A DNA stretch of 64,000 bases from NCBI GenBank assembly GCA_963738445.1, contig CAVTWS010000011.1:62001-126000 (forward strand). The letters run 5' to 3'. Made by a program: the position numbers and the translations under genes. Positions 25,914 through 35,216 of the stretch are shown here, in pieces; within the stretch, counting starts at the first letter, position 1; each line of letters opens with the position of its first letter. The stretch is from CAVTWS01 sp963738445 (GTDB lineage Bacteria > Actinomycetota > Acidimicrobiia > Acidimicrobiales > SHLQ01). Under the pieces are notes generated by a model, which did no database searches, was not told where the DNA came from, and saw only the letters and a list, made by a program, of their open reading frames with translations.

Positions 25914-27221
25914 TCAGCCCTGCTCGGGCCAACCGAGGTCGTCGTCGAGGGTGAGTTTGTAAACGTTTTCCCGGAGCGCCGCCTGGCCGTGATCGCCGCG
26001 TCGGCCGCCGGCGGGCTCGTCGTCGGGGCGGGGGGCGAGCGCGATCCCGCACCCGTACATCACCTTGCGCGGCGCCACCTTCGGCGGGGTGGACTCGTGG
26101 AGGGTGCACGACAGGTGCACGGTGAGATCGCCGGGTTCGGTGGTGATGGGGACGACGGGCAGGTACGGCGCGGTCATGGCCACGGCCACCGGGATGGCCA
26201 CGCGGTGCGATCCGGCGACGACGCGTAGCTGACCGTTGTCCGGGCCGCTTCCGGTCACCGACACGCCGACGGTCATGCCCGAGCAGGAGTAGGCGTGGCG
26301 ACCCAGGTGGCAGTCACGGTGGAACGACAGGTCCGACGGCCCGGCGACCACCGCCAGGGGTTTGACGAGCGCTTCGATGCAGCGACCCTCCACCGGAGTC
26401 CTCACGACGCAGTCGTCGGCGGCGACCGTCGAGTGCATCAGGCTCCAACGATCACCGGTCAGCATCTCCACCGTGGCGGGGGAGTGAGGGAGGAACTCCT
26501 GCATCCGCACGCAGGTCTCGGTGCCGTCGGCGAGACGGGCCCACCACGACTTGCCGTCGCCCTCCGTGTAGTGGGGGAGGGCGCGATCCATGTCGTCGGC
26601 GATCCGGGCCACGATGTCGCGATCGATCCACCCGCGGAGGTGCAGGAAGCCGGCCTCCCGAAGGAAGTGGGCGATGTCGGTGGGGTCATCGTCGACCGTG
26701 AAGGACCGTTGCAGGTCCAGGGCTCTGCCGTCCCGGTCGAGGAAGTCGATGCTGTCGTCGACGACGGGCCACCCTTCGAGCAGGGTCATCCAGAGCGAGT
26801 CCCAGACCGAGGCCTGGTGAGCGATGTCGCCCACCCGCGGGAGCTCCCCCGCCACCACCATGGCGTTGAACGACCATTGCTGTTGCGCCAGATCCGAGAA
26901 CCGTGAGGCCGACACGGGGATCACCACCGCGCCGGCGGCGACGCCGTCGGTCACCCGCAGCTGACCGGTCTCGGTGTCGGCGACGAACGAGACGACGGCG
27001 CCGTCGACCTCGAGGGCGAGGGGCGGGACGCCGAGGGCGAGCATGCCTTCGGCGACCAGAGGACCGTGGTGCTCGAGAAGCCCCGGGAGGTGATCGGCCC
27101 GGAAGTCGCCCATCGTGATCACGGCGGTGTCCGCCTCTCGACGGGTCCGGCGATCCAGCGGGTGGGGGCGCCCGAAATGGCGAGCCCGGTTCGGGTTGGA
27201 TGAGGGGTCATGGCTGTCCAT
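25914..27221 (-). CDS. Phytanoyl-CoA dioxygenase (PhyH)-like Fe(II)/2-oxoglutarate oxygenase with extra N-terminal domain
   Basis: A 435-residue protein. Residues about 190-420 resemble PhyH oxygenases: SFHRDCHLGRHAYSC supplies the HxD iron pair and CTLHESTPPKVAPRKVMYGC the distal His and the 2-oxoglutarate-binding Arg region. The first 150 residues (EVDGAVVSFVADTETGQLRV, VVIPVSASRFSDLAQQQWS) look like a sterol-carrier (SCP2)-like fold, a combination I find unusual. It probably hydroxylates a lipid-like substrate. ATG 27221 was chosen because the longer frame runs across the divergent hydrolase promoter. It is convergent with the importer, with 18 bases between the stops. Confidence 0.75.
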   Translation of the reverse strand: MDSHDPSSNPNRARHFGRPHPLDRRTRREADTAVITMGDFRADHLPGLLEHHGPLVAEGMLALGVPPLALEVDGAVVSFVADTETGQLRVTDGVAAGAVVIPVSASRFSDLAQQQWSFNAMVVAGELPRVGDIAHQASVWDSLWMTLLEGWPVVDDSIDFLDRDGRALDLQRSFTVDDDPTDIAHFLREAGFLHLRGWIDRDIVARIADDMDRALPHYTEGDGKSWWARLADGTETCVRMQEFLPHSPATVEMLTGDRWSLMHSTVAADDCVVRTPVEGRCIEALVKPLAVVAGPSDLSFHRDCHLGRHAYSCSGMTVGVSVTGSGPDNGQLRVVAGSHRVAIPVAVAMTAPYLPVVPITTEPGDLTVHLSCTLHESTPPKVAPRKVMYGCGIALAPRPDDEPAGGRRGDHGQAALRENVYKLTLDDDLGWPEQG

Positions 27222-27307
27222 CGGGATCCATAATGCCGGACGCAGGGTCGATTTCAAGATCCTCGACCGCCCCCGGGCCCGAGCGGGCGGTACCGGCGGA
27301 AGATCGC

Positions 27308-27313
27308 TACTGT
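27308..27313 (+). promoter_or_regulatory. -10 element TACTGT, probable leaderless start
   Basis: GCTACTGT precedes GTG 27322 by 8 bases; the same octamer precedes ATG 36594 by 7. The spacing puts the transcription start at or next to the start codon. Confidence 0.4.
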
Positions 27314-27321
27314 CGGCGGCC

Positions 27322-28215
27322 GTGGCCTTCGCGACTGTCAACGGATTGAGGATCGCCTACGACGTCATCGGCGACGGTGACCGCGCCTGGTCGCTGACCC
27401 CGGGCGGGCGTTTCACGAGGGAGACCCCGGGCCTGCGCGAGCTGGCGGTGGCGCTCGCCGAGGACAACGGCCGGGTCCTCATCTGGGACCGTCCCAACTG
27501 CGGTGAGTCCGACGTGTGCTTCGACGGGGAATCCGAGTCGGAGATGCAGGCCGACACGTTGGCCGCGCTGATCGAGCACCTCGACATGGCGCCGTGCGTG
27601 ATCGCCGGCGGCTCGGCCGGAGCCCGGATCTCGTTGCTGGCGGCGGCGAACCATCCGGCGACGGCGTCGGGACTGGCCATCTGGTGGATCAGCGGGGGCG
27701 TGATGGGACTCCTGTCGCTCGTCGGCGTCTACTGCATCCCCCAGATCCGCACCGCCTGGGTCGAGGGCATGGAGGCGGTGGCCGATCTCCCCGAGTGGGT
27801 CGAGCACGCGGCGCGCAACCCGAACACGCGCCAGAAGATCCTGGCCCAGGATCGCGCCGGCTACATCGCCGCCATGGAACGGTGGGCGATGGCGTACTGC
27901 CCGCAACCGGGCCAGCACGTTCCCGGGCTCCCCGACGATCTCGCCCGGAGCATCTCGGTCCCGGCGGTCGTCTTCCGGAGCGGCGAGAGCGACGCCCACC
28001 ACACCCGAGCCACCTCCGAGGGCGTCGCCGAGTTGTTGCCCAACGCCCGGCTCGTCGAGCCGCCGTGGGGCGACCGCGAGTGGAGCGAACGCCAGGCCGC
28101 GCGCGCGGCCCAGGGCGGCACCAACGGTGAGGGCCTCTTCTCCCGTTGGCCGCTCCTGGCCCCCCAGCTCCTGTCGTGGGCCGACGAGACCCTGGTCCGA
28201 CGAGACCTGGCCTGA
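27322..28215 (+). CDS. Alpha/beta hydrolase
   Basis: A 297-residue alpha/beta hydrolase. The opening is TVNGLRIAYDVIGDGD, then the oxyanion region LTPGGRF, VLIWDRPNCGESD and the nucleophile elbow AGGSAGARI with Ser as nucleophile. The acid and His are expected in RSGESDAHHTRATSEGVAELL and the C-terminal third. It cleaves an ester, thioester or similar bond. GTG 27322 sits 8 bases after a -10 (TACTGT); longer frames extend into the divergent PhyH gene. The gene faces PhyH head to head and is convergent with the transglutaminase operon (25 bases). Confidence 0.88.
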   Translation: MAFATVNGLRIAYDVIGDGDRAWSLTPGGRFTRETPGLRELAVALAEDNGRVLIWDRPNCGESDVCFDGESESEMQADTLAALIEHLDMAPCVIAGGSAGARISLLAAANHPATASGLAIWWISGGVMGLLSLVGVYCIPQIRTAWVEGMEAVADLPEWVEHAARNPNTRQKILAQDRAGYIAAMERWAMAYCPQPGQHVPGLPDDLARSISVPAVVFRSGESDAHHTRATSEGVAELLPNARLVEPPWGDREWSERQAARAAQGGTNGEGLFSRWPLLAPQLLSWADETLVRRDLA

Positions 28216-28240
28216 GCACCCCGCACCCAGGCGACCCCGT

Positions 28241-29128
28241 TCAGGCGACGCGGTGCACGTCGACGGAGACGGTGAGCTCCTGGTTCGCCGGCGGACCGAA
28301 CGTGATGCCGCGAACGGGTGCGACATCGCCGTAGTCGCGGCCCCACGCCACGGTCAGATGACGAGTCGTCGGCACCTGATCGTTCGTCGGGTCGGCGTCG
28401 AGCCAGCTGTGGCCGGGGAGATACGTCGCGACCCAGGCGTGCGATGCGTCGGCCCCGATGAGGCGGGGTTGACCCGGCGGTGACTCCGTCTCGATGTACC
28501 CGCTCACGTAGCGGGCGGGGAGGCCGAGCGAGCGCAGGCACCCGACCGCGACCTGGGCGAAGTCCTGGCAGACGCCCCGCCGGGATCGCAGGACCTCCTC
28601 GACCGGGGTCGACAGATCGGTGGCGAGGGGGTCGAAGGTGAACTCCTCGTAGATGCGTGAGGTCAGGTGGGTCAGTCCTTCGACCAGCCCGGCGTCGGGC
28701 GGGAACGAGGGGGCCGCGAACTCGTGCAGGCTCTCGGAACGTTCGACGAGCGGGGAGTCGAGACGACACCAGCGCGCCAGCAGACCGTCCTCGGTCATGT
28801 CCGACTCGAGCGTCTCGACCACCTCACGCCACGGCTGGTCCGGCGGGAGGTCCGGCAGCACCAGCTCGATCGTGCTGCTGGCGGTGAGCTCGGCCACCAC
28901 GTGGGGTTGCTCGATCGACAGGAAGGTGCGGAGGTTCCCGAAGACGTCGAGCTGGGTGTGCCGGTGCGACGGGGCCGGGTCGACGGTGATGACGCTGTCG
29001 ATGACGGTCTGGTGATCGGTCGAACGGGGAACGAGGTGCGCGATCATCTGCGCCGAGGTCATGAACTCGCTGTACCGGTACGAGGTGTGGTGCATGACCT
29101 CGTACCGGACCATCGGAGCCGGGGTCAC
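28241..29128 (-). CDS. Transglutaminase-like cysteine peptidase of the ATP-grasp/alpha-E cluster
   Basis: A 295-residue transglutaminase-like protein. Residues 1 to about 85 are the bacterial transglutaminase N-terminal domain (YEVMHHTSYRYSE, HLVPRSTDHQTV). The core follows with catalytic Cys in SRRGVCQDFAQ, His in GADASHAWVATY and Asp in WLDADPTND. Proteins of this type hydrolyse or form amide bonds and are the standard companions of the circularly permuted ATP-grasp and alpha-E proteins encoded just upstream. GTG 29128 overlaps the preceding stop (GTGA); ATG 29113 is the alternative. Last gene of the four-gene minus-strand operon. Confidence 0.92.
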   Translation of the reverse strand: MTPAPMVRYEVMHHTSYRYSEFMTSAQMIAHLVPRSTDHQTVIDSVITVDPAPSHRHTQLDVFGNLRTFLSIEQPHVVAELTASSTIELVLPDLPPDQPWREVVETLESDMTEDGLLARWCRLDSPLVERSESLHEFAAPSFPPDAGLVEGLTHLTSRIYEEFTFDPLATDLSTPVEEVLRSRRGVCQDFAQVAVGCLRSLGLPARYVSGYIETESPPGQPRLIGADASHAWVATYLPGHSWLDADPTNDQVPTTRHLTVAWGRDYGDVAPVRGITFGPPANQELTVSVDVHRVA

Positions 29129-31616
29129 GGGGTCCACCCATAGCGGGCCGTCTCCGGAGTCGACGCCGCGAACCACGTCGCGGTGATGGCCGGGCCCAGT
29201 TCGGTGAGCGCTTCGCCGGCGGCGTGGGCGGCCCAGGAGGCGTGGGCGGCTTCGGTGGCCACGGCGACGGAGTCGAGGCATCGGATCGCTTCGGTCACGA
29301 TCGCCTGACAGCGCTCGACCCCCGGGCGGGGCGGCAGCTCGTCCAGGTCGTCGACCAGGCCGGCGAGTTGGAACCCCAGCGATCGGGGGTTGGCGGGATC
29401 GACGAGCAGAAGGTCGGCCAGTGAAGCTCCGTCGACGTCGGTCCGGTAGCGGCGCCGGTACGCCACGAGGCACTCGTTCGCGGCCAGCACGACCTCGCCC
29501 ACCGGGCCGGTGAGCTCCGGGTCGAAGTCGCTCCCGAAGGCGTGGTCGATCATGGTGGCCACCTGGAGGGCGCGCTCGGAGCGCCGGCCCACGTCGAGGA
29601 AGCGCCAACTCGGGCCCCGCACGACGCTCTCGGCGGTGAGCCCGGCGAGCGCCGCCAGGGCCACCACCACGTTGTCGATCGTCGGCACGGCGCCGGTCGG
29701 CCGGCCCGCAGGATCGGGGTCTGCTCGGCCAGCATCTGGGTGACCTGCCACGTGGTGGTCGACAGGAACTCGCGCACCGTCGAGGCGCCTTCGACGAGTC
29801 CGTCGATCTCGTCGGCGGCCGAACGGAGCGCCGCGGCGATCGCGCCGTCCGCGCTGACCGGCAGGGCAGGTTCGCCGGGTTGGCCACCCATGCTGATGAC
29901 GGCCGCGTCGAGAATGGCGGTGATCCGGCGCTCCCAGGCGCCGCTGGCCAGGTCCCGGAGCCCGGGATCCTGATCGATCGACGCCTGCGTGGCTCGGACG
30001 GCATGGACCAGCGTGCCGGCCCGCTCGGCCCGACGCCCCAGCCAGTACAGGGCCTCGGCCGCCCGGCTCGGCAGGGACGAGCGGAGGTCGATCGCCGGCG
30101 CGGGCGCACCATCGACCCGCAGTGAGCGGGCGGCCGCATCGGCGCTCATCACCCAGACGTCCTTCGACGCCCGAGACGCCTGACGGGCGATCGGCACCCC
30201 GGGGTCGACCACGCGGCCGGTGCCGCCGGGCATCACCCACGTGCCGGTCGGGGAGTGGGTGGCGTGCATCCTCACGGTGACATGTCCGGGCCGTAGCTCA
30301 CCCCGGCGCAGCACCGGAACGGTGGCGAGCTCCAGCTTGGGCTGCGCCACGTACCGGAACGGCGCCCGCCGCAGGCGAGCCACCCAACGGTCCCGTTCGT
30401 CCCCGGACAACTCGTCGCCGAACACGGACGGTTGGGCCAGGTGCGAGCAGGCGTCGTGCAGGACGAACGCATCGAGGTCCGCCATCACGCGGTCGAGGGC
30501 GACGGAGTCGCCACACCAGACCGACTCCGGCGACTCGAGGAGGAGGTCTTCACCGAGCAGACGCCGGCACAGGGGCTGGAGGAACGGCTGCAACGCCAGG
30601 GACGAAGCGATCCCCGTCCCCGCCGAGTTGGCCAAGGTGACCGCGCCCTCCCGGGCCGCCTGCACCAGGCCGGGCACCCCGCCGGCGCGGAAGGGGAGCA
30701 TCTCCAGCGCATCCGTGGAGGGATCGGTGACGCCGCGCACGATGACGGCCACCGGCTCGTGGCCGGCGACGGCACGGAGCCACACGCGACCGCCGCTCAC
30801 CACGAGATCGGCCGCCTCGACCACGTTGTACCCCATGTGCGTCGCCAGCAGGGAGTACTCGATGAACTCGGGATCGGACGGCGGCGGTGCCAGCACCACC
30901 ACGCGAGGCGACGTCGCGGCTGATGCGGCCGACGTGGCCAGAGCGTCGCGCAGCCGATCGAAGAACGAGTTCAGCGACACGACCTCGCCGAGCGAGGCGA
31001 CATCCGACATCACTCGGGTCGTGACGACACGATTCACGAGGGCCCGCGCCGCGCCGCTCGGGGCGTCGGCATGGTCGCGCAGGACCCGGAACGACCCGTC
31101 GGCCACGCGCACCACATCGGCGGCGTACCGGGTGATGCGAACTTCCCGCGGTGCCCACCCCCACGCCGCGGGCTGATAGCCGTCGGCGCCGAGCACGAGC
31201 TCCGCGGGGACGAGGCCCTGGCTGACCACCAGCCGGTCACCGTAGAGGTCGTCGAGCACGAGATCGAGCAGGCGTACCCGCTGCTCGAGCCCGGCCGACA
31301 ATCGCGACCAGTCCGGTTCGCCGAGCACGAGCGGTACCGGGTCGATCTGCCAGGCCCCGGCCGGTCGGCCGTCGTGGCTGTGGGCGGCGCCCGTGGCGAC
31401 CAGGCGGCGCTCGGCGGCGGCGGCCCGTTCGGCGCGTTCGCTGTCGGTCAGACCGAACACCGTGTCCGCGACGGATCCCCACACCGGACGCACCGACCCG
31501 TCGGGCCCGATCATCTCGTCGAAACGGCCGGGGAGCGTCCGGTAGGTCGGGAGGGTCAGGGTCGGCACCGGATCAGCTTGCCCGACGATGCCGCCCGACG
31601 GCGTGCCCGCGCTCAC
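29125..31616 (-). CDS. Circularly permuted ATP-grasp fused to alpha-E domain (one frameshift)
   Basis: About 830 codons. The first 500 are a circularly permuted type 2 ATP-grasp domain (LPGRFDEMIGPDGSVRPVW, YRVLRDH-like FRVLRDHADAPSGAA, SPRVVVLAPPPSDPEF, GAVTLANSAGTGIASSLAL, RYVAQPKLELATVPV). The last 300 are an alpha-E domain (LPSRAAEALYWLGRRAERAG to the stop). One base has been gained or lost near 29700 inside the alpha-E part, so the product splits there as written; the two frames join smoothly. ATP-grasp enzymes activate a carboxylate as acyl phosphate and couple it to an amine. This fused form next to separate ATP-grasp and alpha-E genes is the known cluster layout. GTG 31616 start. Confidence 0.82.
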
Positions 31617-31622
31617 GTGCCG

Positions 31623-32546
31623 TCAGACCGGAGTGCGGAAGTAGGCGCCCTCGATGGCGCGGTGGACCGCTTCGATCGAGATCTGGACCTCGTCCATGAG
31701 GTTCCGGAGATCCTCGGCGCTGAGGTTGGTGAGAACGACGTCATCGAGCACCCGCAGCGAGGCCTGGCACCGATCGACGATTCCCTCCGGCGTGGGCAGG
31801 ATGCGCACGGCCGCCATCACGTCTTCGAGGCAATGGGCGACCGCCCGGGGGAAGGCCCGATCGCGCAGGCAGAACTCGACCACGGCATCGGCGCTGATCG
31901 GGGCCCGAACCGAGCGGCGGAACATCTGGAACGCGCTGAGCGTCAGCAGCACGTTGGTCCATTGGACCTCGTGGTACGGGCGGGGGCTACCGATCAGGAT
32001 GCCGGCCCGGACATCGAGGATTCGGGTGGTCATGTCGGCCCGCTCGAGGTGCCGGCCGAGCCGCAACATGGCGTAGGCCTCGTCTCGGCTCATGGTGCCG
32101 CCCAGCGCGCCCACCGCCCGCTGGGACTCGCTCACCACATGCAGGAGGAACCGGGATCGGGTCGCCCGGCGGACCCCTTCGTCGTGGCGTTGGGACACGT
32201 ACAGGTGCAGATCGTTGACGGCCTCCCACACCGCGCGCGGCATGACCTCCCGGGTGATGCGCAGGTTCTCGCGGGCCAGCGCCACGGACGAGACCACGCT
32301 GCTGTGGTTGGTCGGATCGTCGATCAGGTAGGCGACGATGTTGGCTTCGTCGAGCGGCCGCCCCGTCTCCTCGTACGTCTCCGTGCTCCCGACGATGGCG
32401 AGCAGGGCGTCCCAGGGGGCGCCGAGCTCGGCGGGGAGGTCGACGATCAGGTTCGTGTGCTGGACGATGACGCGTGCGGTGTCCTCGGCGCGCTCGAGGT
32501 AGCGGGCCGACCAGTAGAGATGTTCAGCGACACGGGACAGCAGCAT
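31623..32546 (-). CDS. Alpha-E domain protein (DUF403 type)
   Basis: A 307-residue, nearly all-helical protein: MLLSRVAEHLYWSARYLERAEDTAR at the start (split: LLSRVAEHLYWSARYLERA), EGVRRATRSRFLLHVVSESQRAVG, MLRLGRHLERADMTTRILD and YHEVQWTNVLLTLSAF. The conserved Arg/Glu pairs of the family are visible in YLERAEDTAR and HLERADMTT. Its chemical role is unknown; comparative genomics links it to the permuted ATP-grasp enzyme in a predicted amide- or peptide-forming pathway. It lies 18 bases after the ATP-grasp gene and 6 bases before the fused ATP-grasp/alpha-E gene, in one operon. Confidence 0.93.
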   Translation of the reverse strand: MLLSRVAEHLYWSARYLERAEDTARVIVQHTNLIVDLPAELGAPWDALLAIVGSTETYEETGRPLDEANIVAYLIDDPTNHSSVVSSVALARENLRITREVMPRAVWEAVNDLHLYVSQRHDEGVRRATRSRFLLHVVSESQRAVGALGGTMSRDEAYAMLRLGRHLERADMTTRILDVRAGILIGSPRPYHEVQWTNVLLTLSAFQMFRRSVRAPISADAVVEFCLRDRAFPRAVAHCLEDVMAAVRILPTPEGIVDRCQASLRVLDDVVLTNLSAEDLRNLMDEVQISIEAVHRAIEGAYFRTPV

Positions 32547-32564
32547 GCCGCGGCTACGACTCGC

Positions 32565-33998
32565 TCATTGGTCGACGATCCAGGTGTCCTTGCTCCCCCC
32601 ACCCTGCGACGAGTTGACGACGAGCGACCCCTCCCGCAGGGCCACCCGAGTCAGCCCGCCACGAGTGACGTACTGATCAGCTCCGGTGAGGATGAACGGA
32701 CGCAGATCGATGTGCCGGGGCGCCAGGAGTCCGTCGCACAGGGTCGGCGCGGTCGACAGCTGCAGGATCGGCTGGGCCACCCAGTTGCGGGGGTCGGCCC
32801 GGATGGCGGCCGCGGCGGCGGCGCGTTCCTCCGCCGTCGCCCGGTCACCCACGAGCAGTCCGTACCCGCCGCTCTCGTTGGCCGGCTTCACCACCAACTC
32901 CTCGAGGTGGGCGAGCACGTACTCCCGCTCGTCGTCGAAGAGGCAGCGGTAAGTGGGGACGTTGGGAAGGAGCGGTTCTTCGCCCAGGTAGTAGCGGATC
33001 AGCTCGGGGACCCAGGAGTACACGGCCTTGTCGTCGGCGACGCCGGCTCCCGGGGCGTTGGCGATGGCGACGTTGCCGGTCTTCCAGGCCCGCATCAGCC
33101 CCGGCACCCCGAGCGTGGAGTCGGGGCGGAACACCTCGGGGTCGAGGAAGCTGTCGTCGATGCGGCGGTAGATGACATCGACGCGTTCGAGGCCGCCGAT
33201 CGTGCGGACGTAGACGATGTCGTCGGTGTCGACGACGAGATCGCGTCCCTCGACCAGCTCGATGCCCATCCGCTGGGCCAGGAAGCTGTGCTCGAAGTAC
33301 GCCGAGTTGAAGATCCCGGGAGTCAGGACGACGACCACGGGATCGGTCCGGCCCTCGGGCGCGAGCGAGCGCAACAGGCGATAGAGCTCGTCGATGTAGT
33401 CGTCGACCGGCTCGATGCTCTGCTTCTCGAACAGGTCCGAGAACACCCGCTTCGACACCAGCCGATTCTCCAGCAGGTAGCTCACGCCGGACGGCACCCG
33501 AAGGTTGTCCTCCAACACGTACATGGTGCCATCGGCATCGCGGACGAGGTCGCTCCCACAGATGTGAGCCCACGCCCCGTGGACGGGCCGCACGCCTTGG
33601 CACTCGGCGCGGAGGTTGACGGACCCGGCGAGCAGCTCGGCCGGGACCACGCCGTCGGCGACGACGGACTGGTCGTTGTAGATGTCGTCGATGAAACGGT
33701 TGAGGGCGCGGAGCCGCTGCCGCAGCCCGTTCTCGACCTGACGCCACTCGGCGGCAGCGATCACGCGCGGCACGATGTCGAACGGCCAGGCCCGGTCGAT
33801 GCCCTGGCCGTCGTCGTACACGGTGAACGTGATGCCCATCCCGAGGACCTCGAGGTCGGCCATGACCTGGCGCTCGGCCAATTCTGCCTCGCCGAGGTCC
33901 CGGAGACGCGCGGCCAAGGCCTCACACCCGGCCCGTGCCGAACCGTCGGGCATCAACAGCTCGTCCCACAACTGGGAGGACGTGGTCAGATCGGCCAT
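32565..33998 (-). CDS. Circularly permuted type 2 ATP-grasp protein
   Basis: A 477-residue ATP-grasp protein, the first gene of the operon. Family blocks are GMGITFTVYDDGQGIDRAWPFD (split: GITFTVYDDGQGIDRAWP), RALNRFIDDIYNDQ, MYVLEDNLRVPSGVSYLLENR, PGIFNSAYFEHSFLAQRMG, ELVVKPANESGGYGLLVG (the ATP-binding Lys and Gly loop) and RPFILTGADQYVTRGGLTRVAL. It should ligate a carboxylate to an amine with ATP; neither partner is known. ATG 33998 follows an in-frame GTG; a -10-like TAGTGT just before suggests that a leaderless GTG start at 34001 is also possible. Confidence 0.93.
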   Translation of the reverse strand: MADLTTSSQLWDELLMPDGSARAGCEALAARLRDLGEAELAERQVMADLEVLGMGITFTVYDDGQGIDRAWPFDIVPRVIAAAEWRQVENGLRQRLRALNRFIDDIYNDQSVVADGVVPAELLAGSVNLRAECQGVRPVHGAWAHICGSDLVRDADGTMYVLEDNLRVPSGVSYLLENRLVSKRVFSDLFEKQSIEPVDDYIDELYRLLRSLAPEGRTDPVVVVLTPGIFNSAYFEHSFLAQRMGIELVEGRDLVVDTDDIVYVRTIGGLERVDVIYRRIDDSFLDPEVFRPDSTLGVPGLMRAWKTGNVAIANAPGAGVADDKAVYSWVPELIRYYLGEEPLLPNVPTYRCLFDDEREYVLAHLEELVVKPANESGGYGLLVGDRATAEERAAAAAAIRADPRNWVAQPILQLSTAPTLCDGLLAPRHIDLRPFILTGADQYVTRGGLTRVALREGSLVVNSSQGGGSKDTWIVDQ

Positions 33999-34109
33999 CA
34001 CGGGCGACACTACTAGCGGCCCGATATTGCCGCCCCGGGTCCGACCTGTTTCGTCTCCGTGAACCGTGCCCGCCCGGGGCCGTCAGGAACGGGGACCGAT
34101 CACCGCGGT

Positions 34110-35153
34110 TCAGTGCGCCAGGAACGGGAACCGTTCAGCCATGTACGCCCGGCGCTGCGGGTCCCGCAGCCGCCAGATCGACGCATCCAGGGTGTAGTGC
34201 ACGATCGACAGGCCGACGCTCAGCCCCAGGAGAGCGTCGATGCCCGACCGGTTGAACCAGAACCGGGCCAACCCGCCGACCACGGTGATCACGACCGCCG
34301 TTCGTGCCAGGTGCGACCACCGCAGCCTCGCCGTCGCGCCGGACGCGCCTCCGACGGCCGCCGGACCGGGCGGGAACACGACATGCGCCATGAACAGGAA
34401 GTACTGCAGCGCGTGGGCCATCCCGAGCACCACGATGGCGCGGCTCGGCATGATCAACGCCGGCAGGTAGAAGACGATCCCCTGCAGGAAGAAGACGTTG
34501 CCGAGGGTGTCCGTCCGCCGATGCCACATCAACGGGAGCGCCGCGAGCGCGGCACCGGCGGTGAGGGCGATGGCGACGACTCGCGCCGGGACGCTCAGCC
34601 ACGCCAGCCCGACGTCACCGAGATCCACGACGTACCCCGCGACGCCGGCCACCCCGCCGGCGCCCACGATCGTCATGAGTCGCTTCTGACCGCGGCCAAG
34701 TGATCGTGCGCCCGTCCCGGCGTGGACGAACGCCGCGACCCCGATGTTCTGACGCGACGTGTGGAACGTGCTCCAGCCGGCGATGCCCAGCAGGCTGAGG
34801 TTCGTGATGGACGCCGGGGCGAGGCCGTAGAACGCCACGCAACCGACGATCAGGGCGACCGGCGCGTAGAAGAAGCGGCGGGCGCTGGAGCGCATGATCG
34901 GGCGCAGTGAAACGTCTGCGTACAACGCGAACGTGATCACCTGGTGGCTCGGCCCCAGAGCGTAGGCGGCGCGCTCGAGGGTCAGCACCGTGTCGTCGCC
35001 ACCCGCCACCAACCACGGCAGGAGCAGCCAGGGGGCGAAGGTCGTCAGGGCGATCGCCACGAGGAACCAGCGACGATGCTGTTCGACGACGTCCGAACCG
35101 TCGGATCGCGACCGGGTCGCGGCGAGCGAGGTCCGGAACTGGGCGACGGCCAT
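34110..35153 (-). CDS. Polytopic membrane protein of unknown function
   Basis: A 347-residue integral membrane protein with about eight hydrophobic segments (for example WFLVAIALTTFAPWLLLPWL near residues 29-48, APVALIVGCVAFYGLAPA near 97-114, VVAIALTAGAALAALPL near 192-208, VVLGMAHALQYFLFMAHVVF near 246-265). Conserved-looking polar residues sit in or near membrane edges: GPSHQVITFALYAD, WSTFHTSRQN, MAHALQYFLFMAHVVF and the terminal HYTLDASIWRLRDPQRR. Several His in membrane segments recall metal-dependent membrane oxygenases or desaturases, but I cannot place it in a family. It is set apart from the ATP-grasp gene by about 100 bases. Confidence 0.6.
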   Translation of the reverse strand: MAVAQFRTSLAATRSRSDGSDVVEQHRRWFLVAIALTTFAPWLLLPWLVAGGDDTVLTLERAAYALGPSHQVITFALYADVSLRPIMRSSARRFFYAPVALIVGCVAFYGLAPASITNLSLLGIAGWSTFHTSRQNIGVAAFVHAGTGARSLGRGQKRLMTIVGAGGVAGVAGYVVDLGDVGLAWLSVPARVVAIALTAGAALAALPLMWHRRTDTLGNVFFLQGIVFYLPALIMPSRAIVVLGMAHALQYFLFMAHVVFPPGPAAVGGASGATARLRWSHLARTAVVITVVGGLARFWFNRSGIDALLGLSVGLSIVHYTLDASIWRLRDPQRRAYMAERFPFLAH

Positions 35154-35216
35154 TGCTCACTATCGACGCATCCGGCCCCCGTATTGAGCAGAGGCGACCG
35201 GTCAGGCCCCTGCTGA

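Noticed and set aside
29125..29750. Programmed frameshift separating the ATP-grasp and alpha-E parts
   Set aside because: The shift at about 29700 lies inside the alpha-E domain, not at the junction, and no slippery heptamer or downstream stem is evident.
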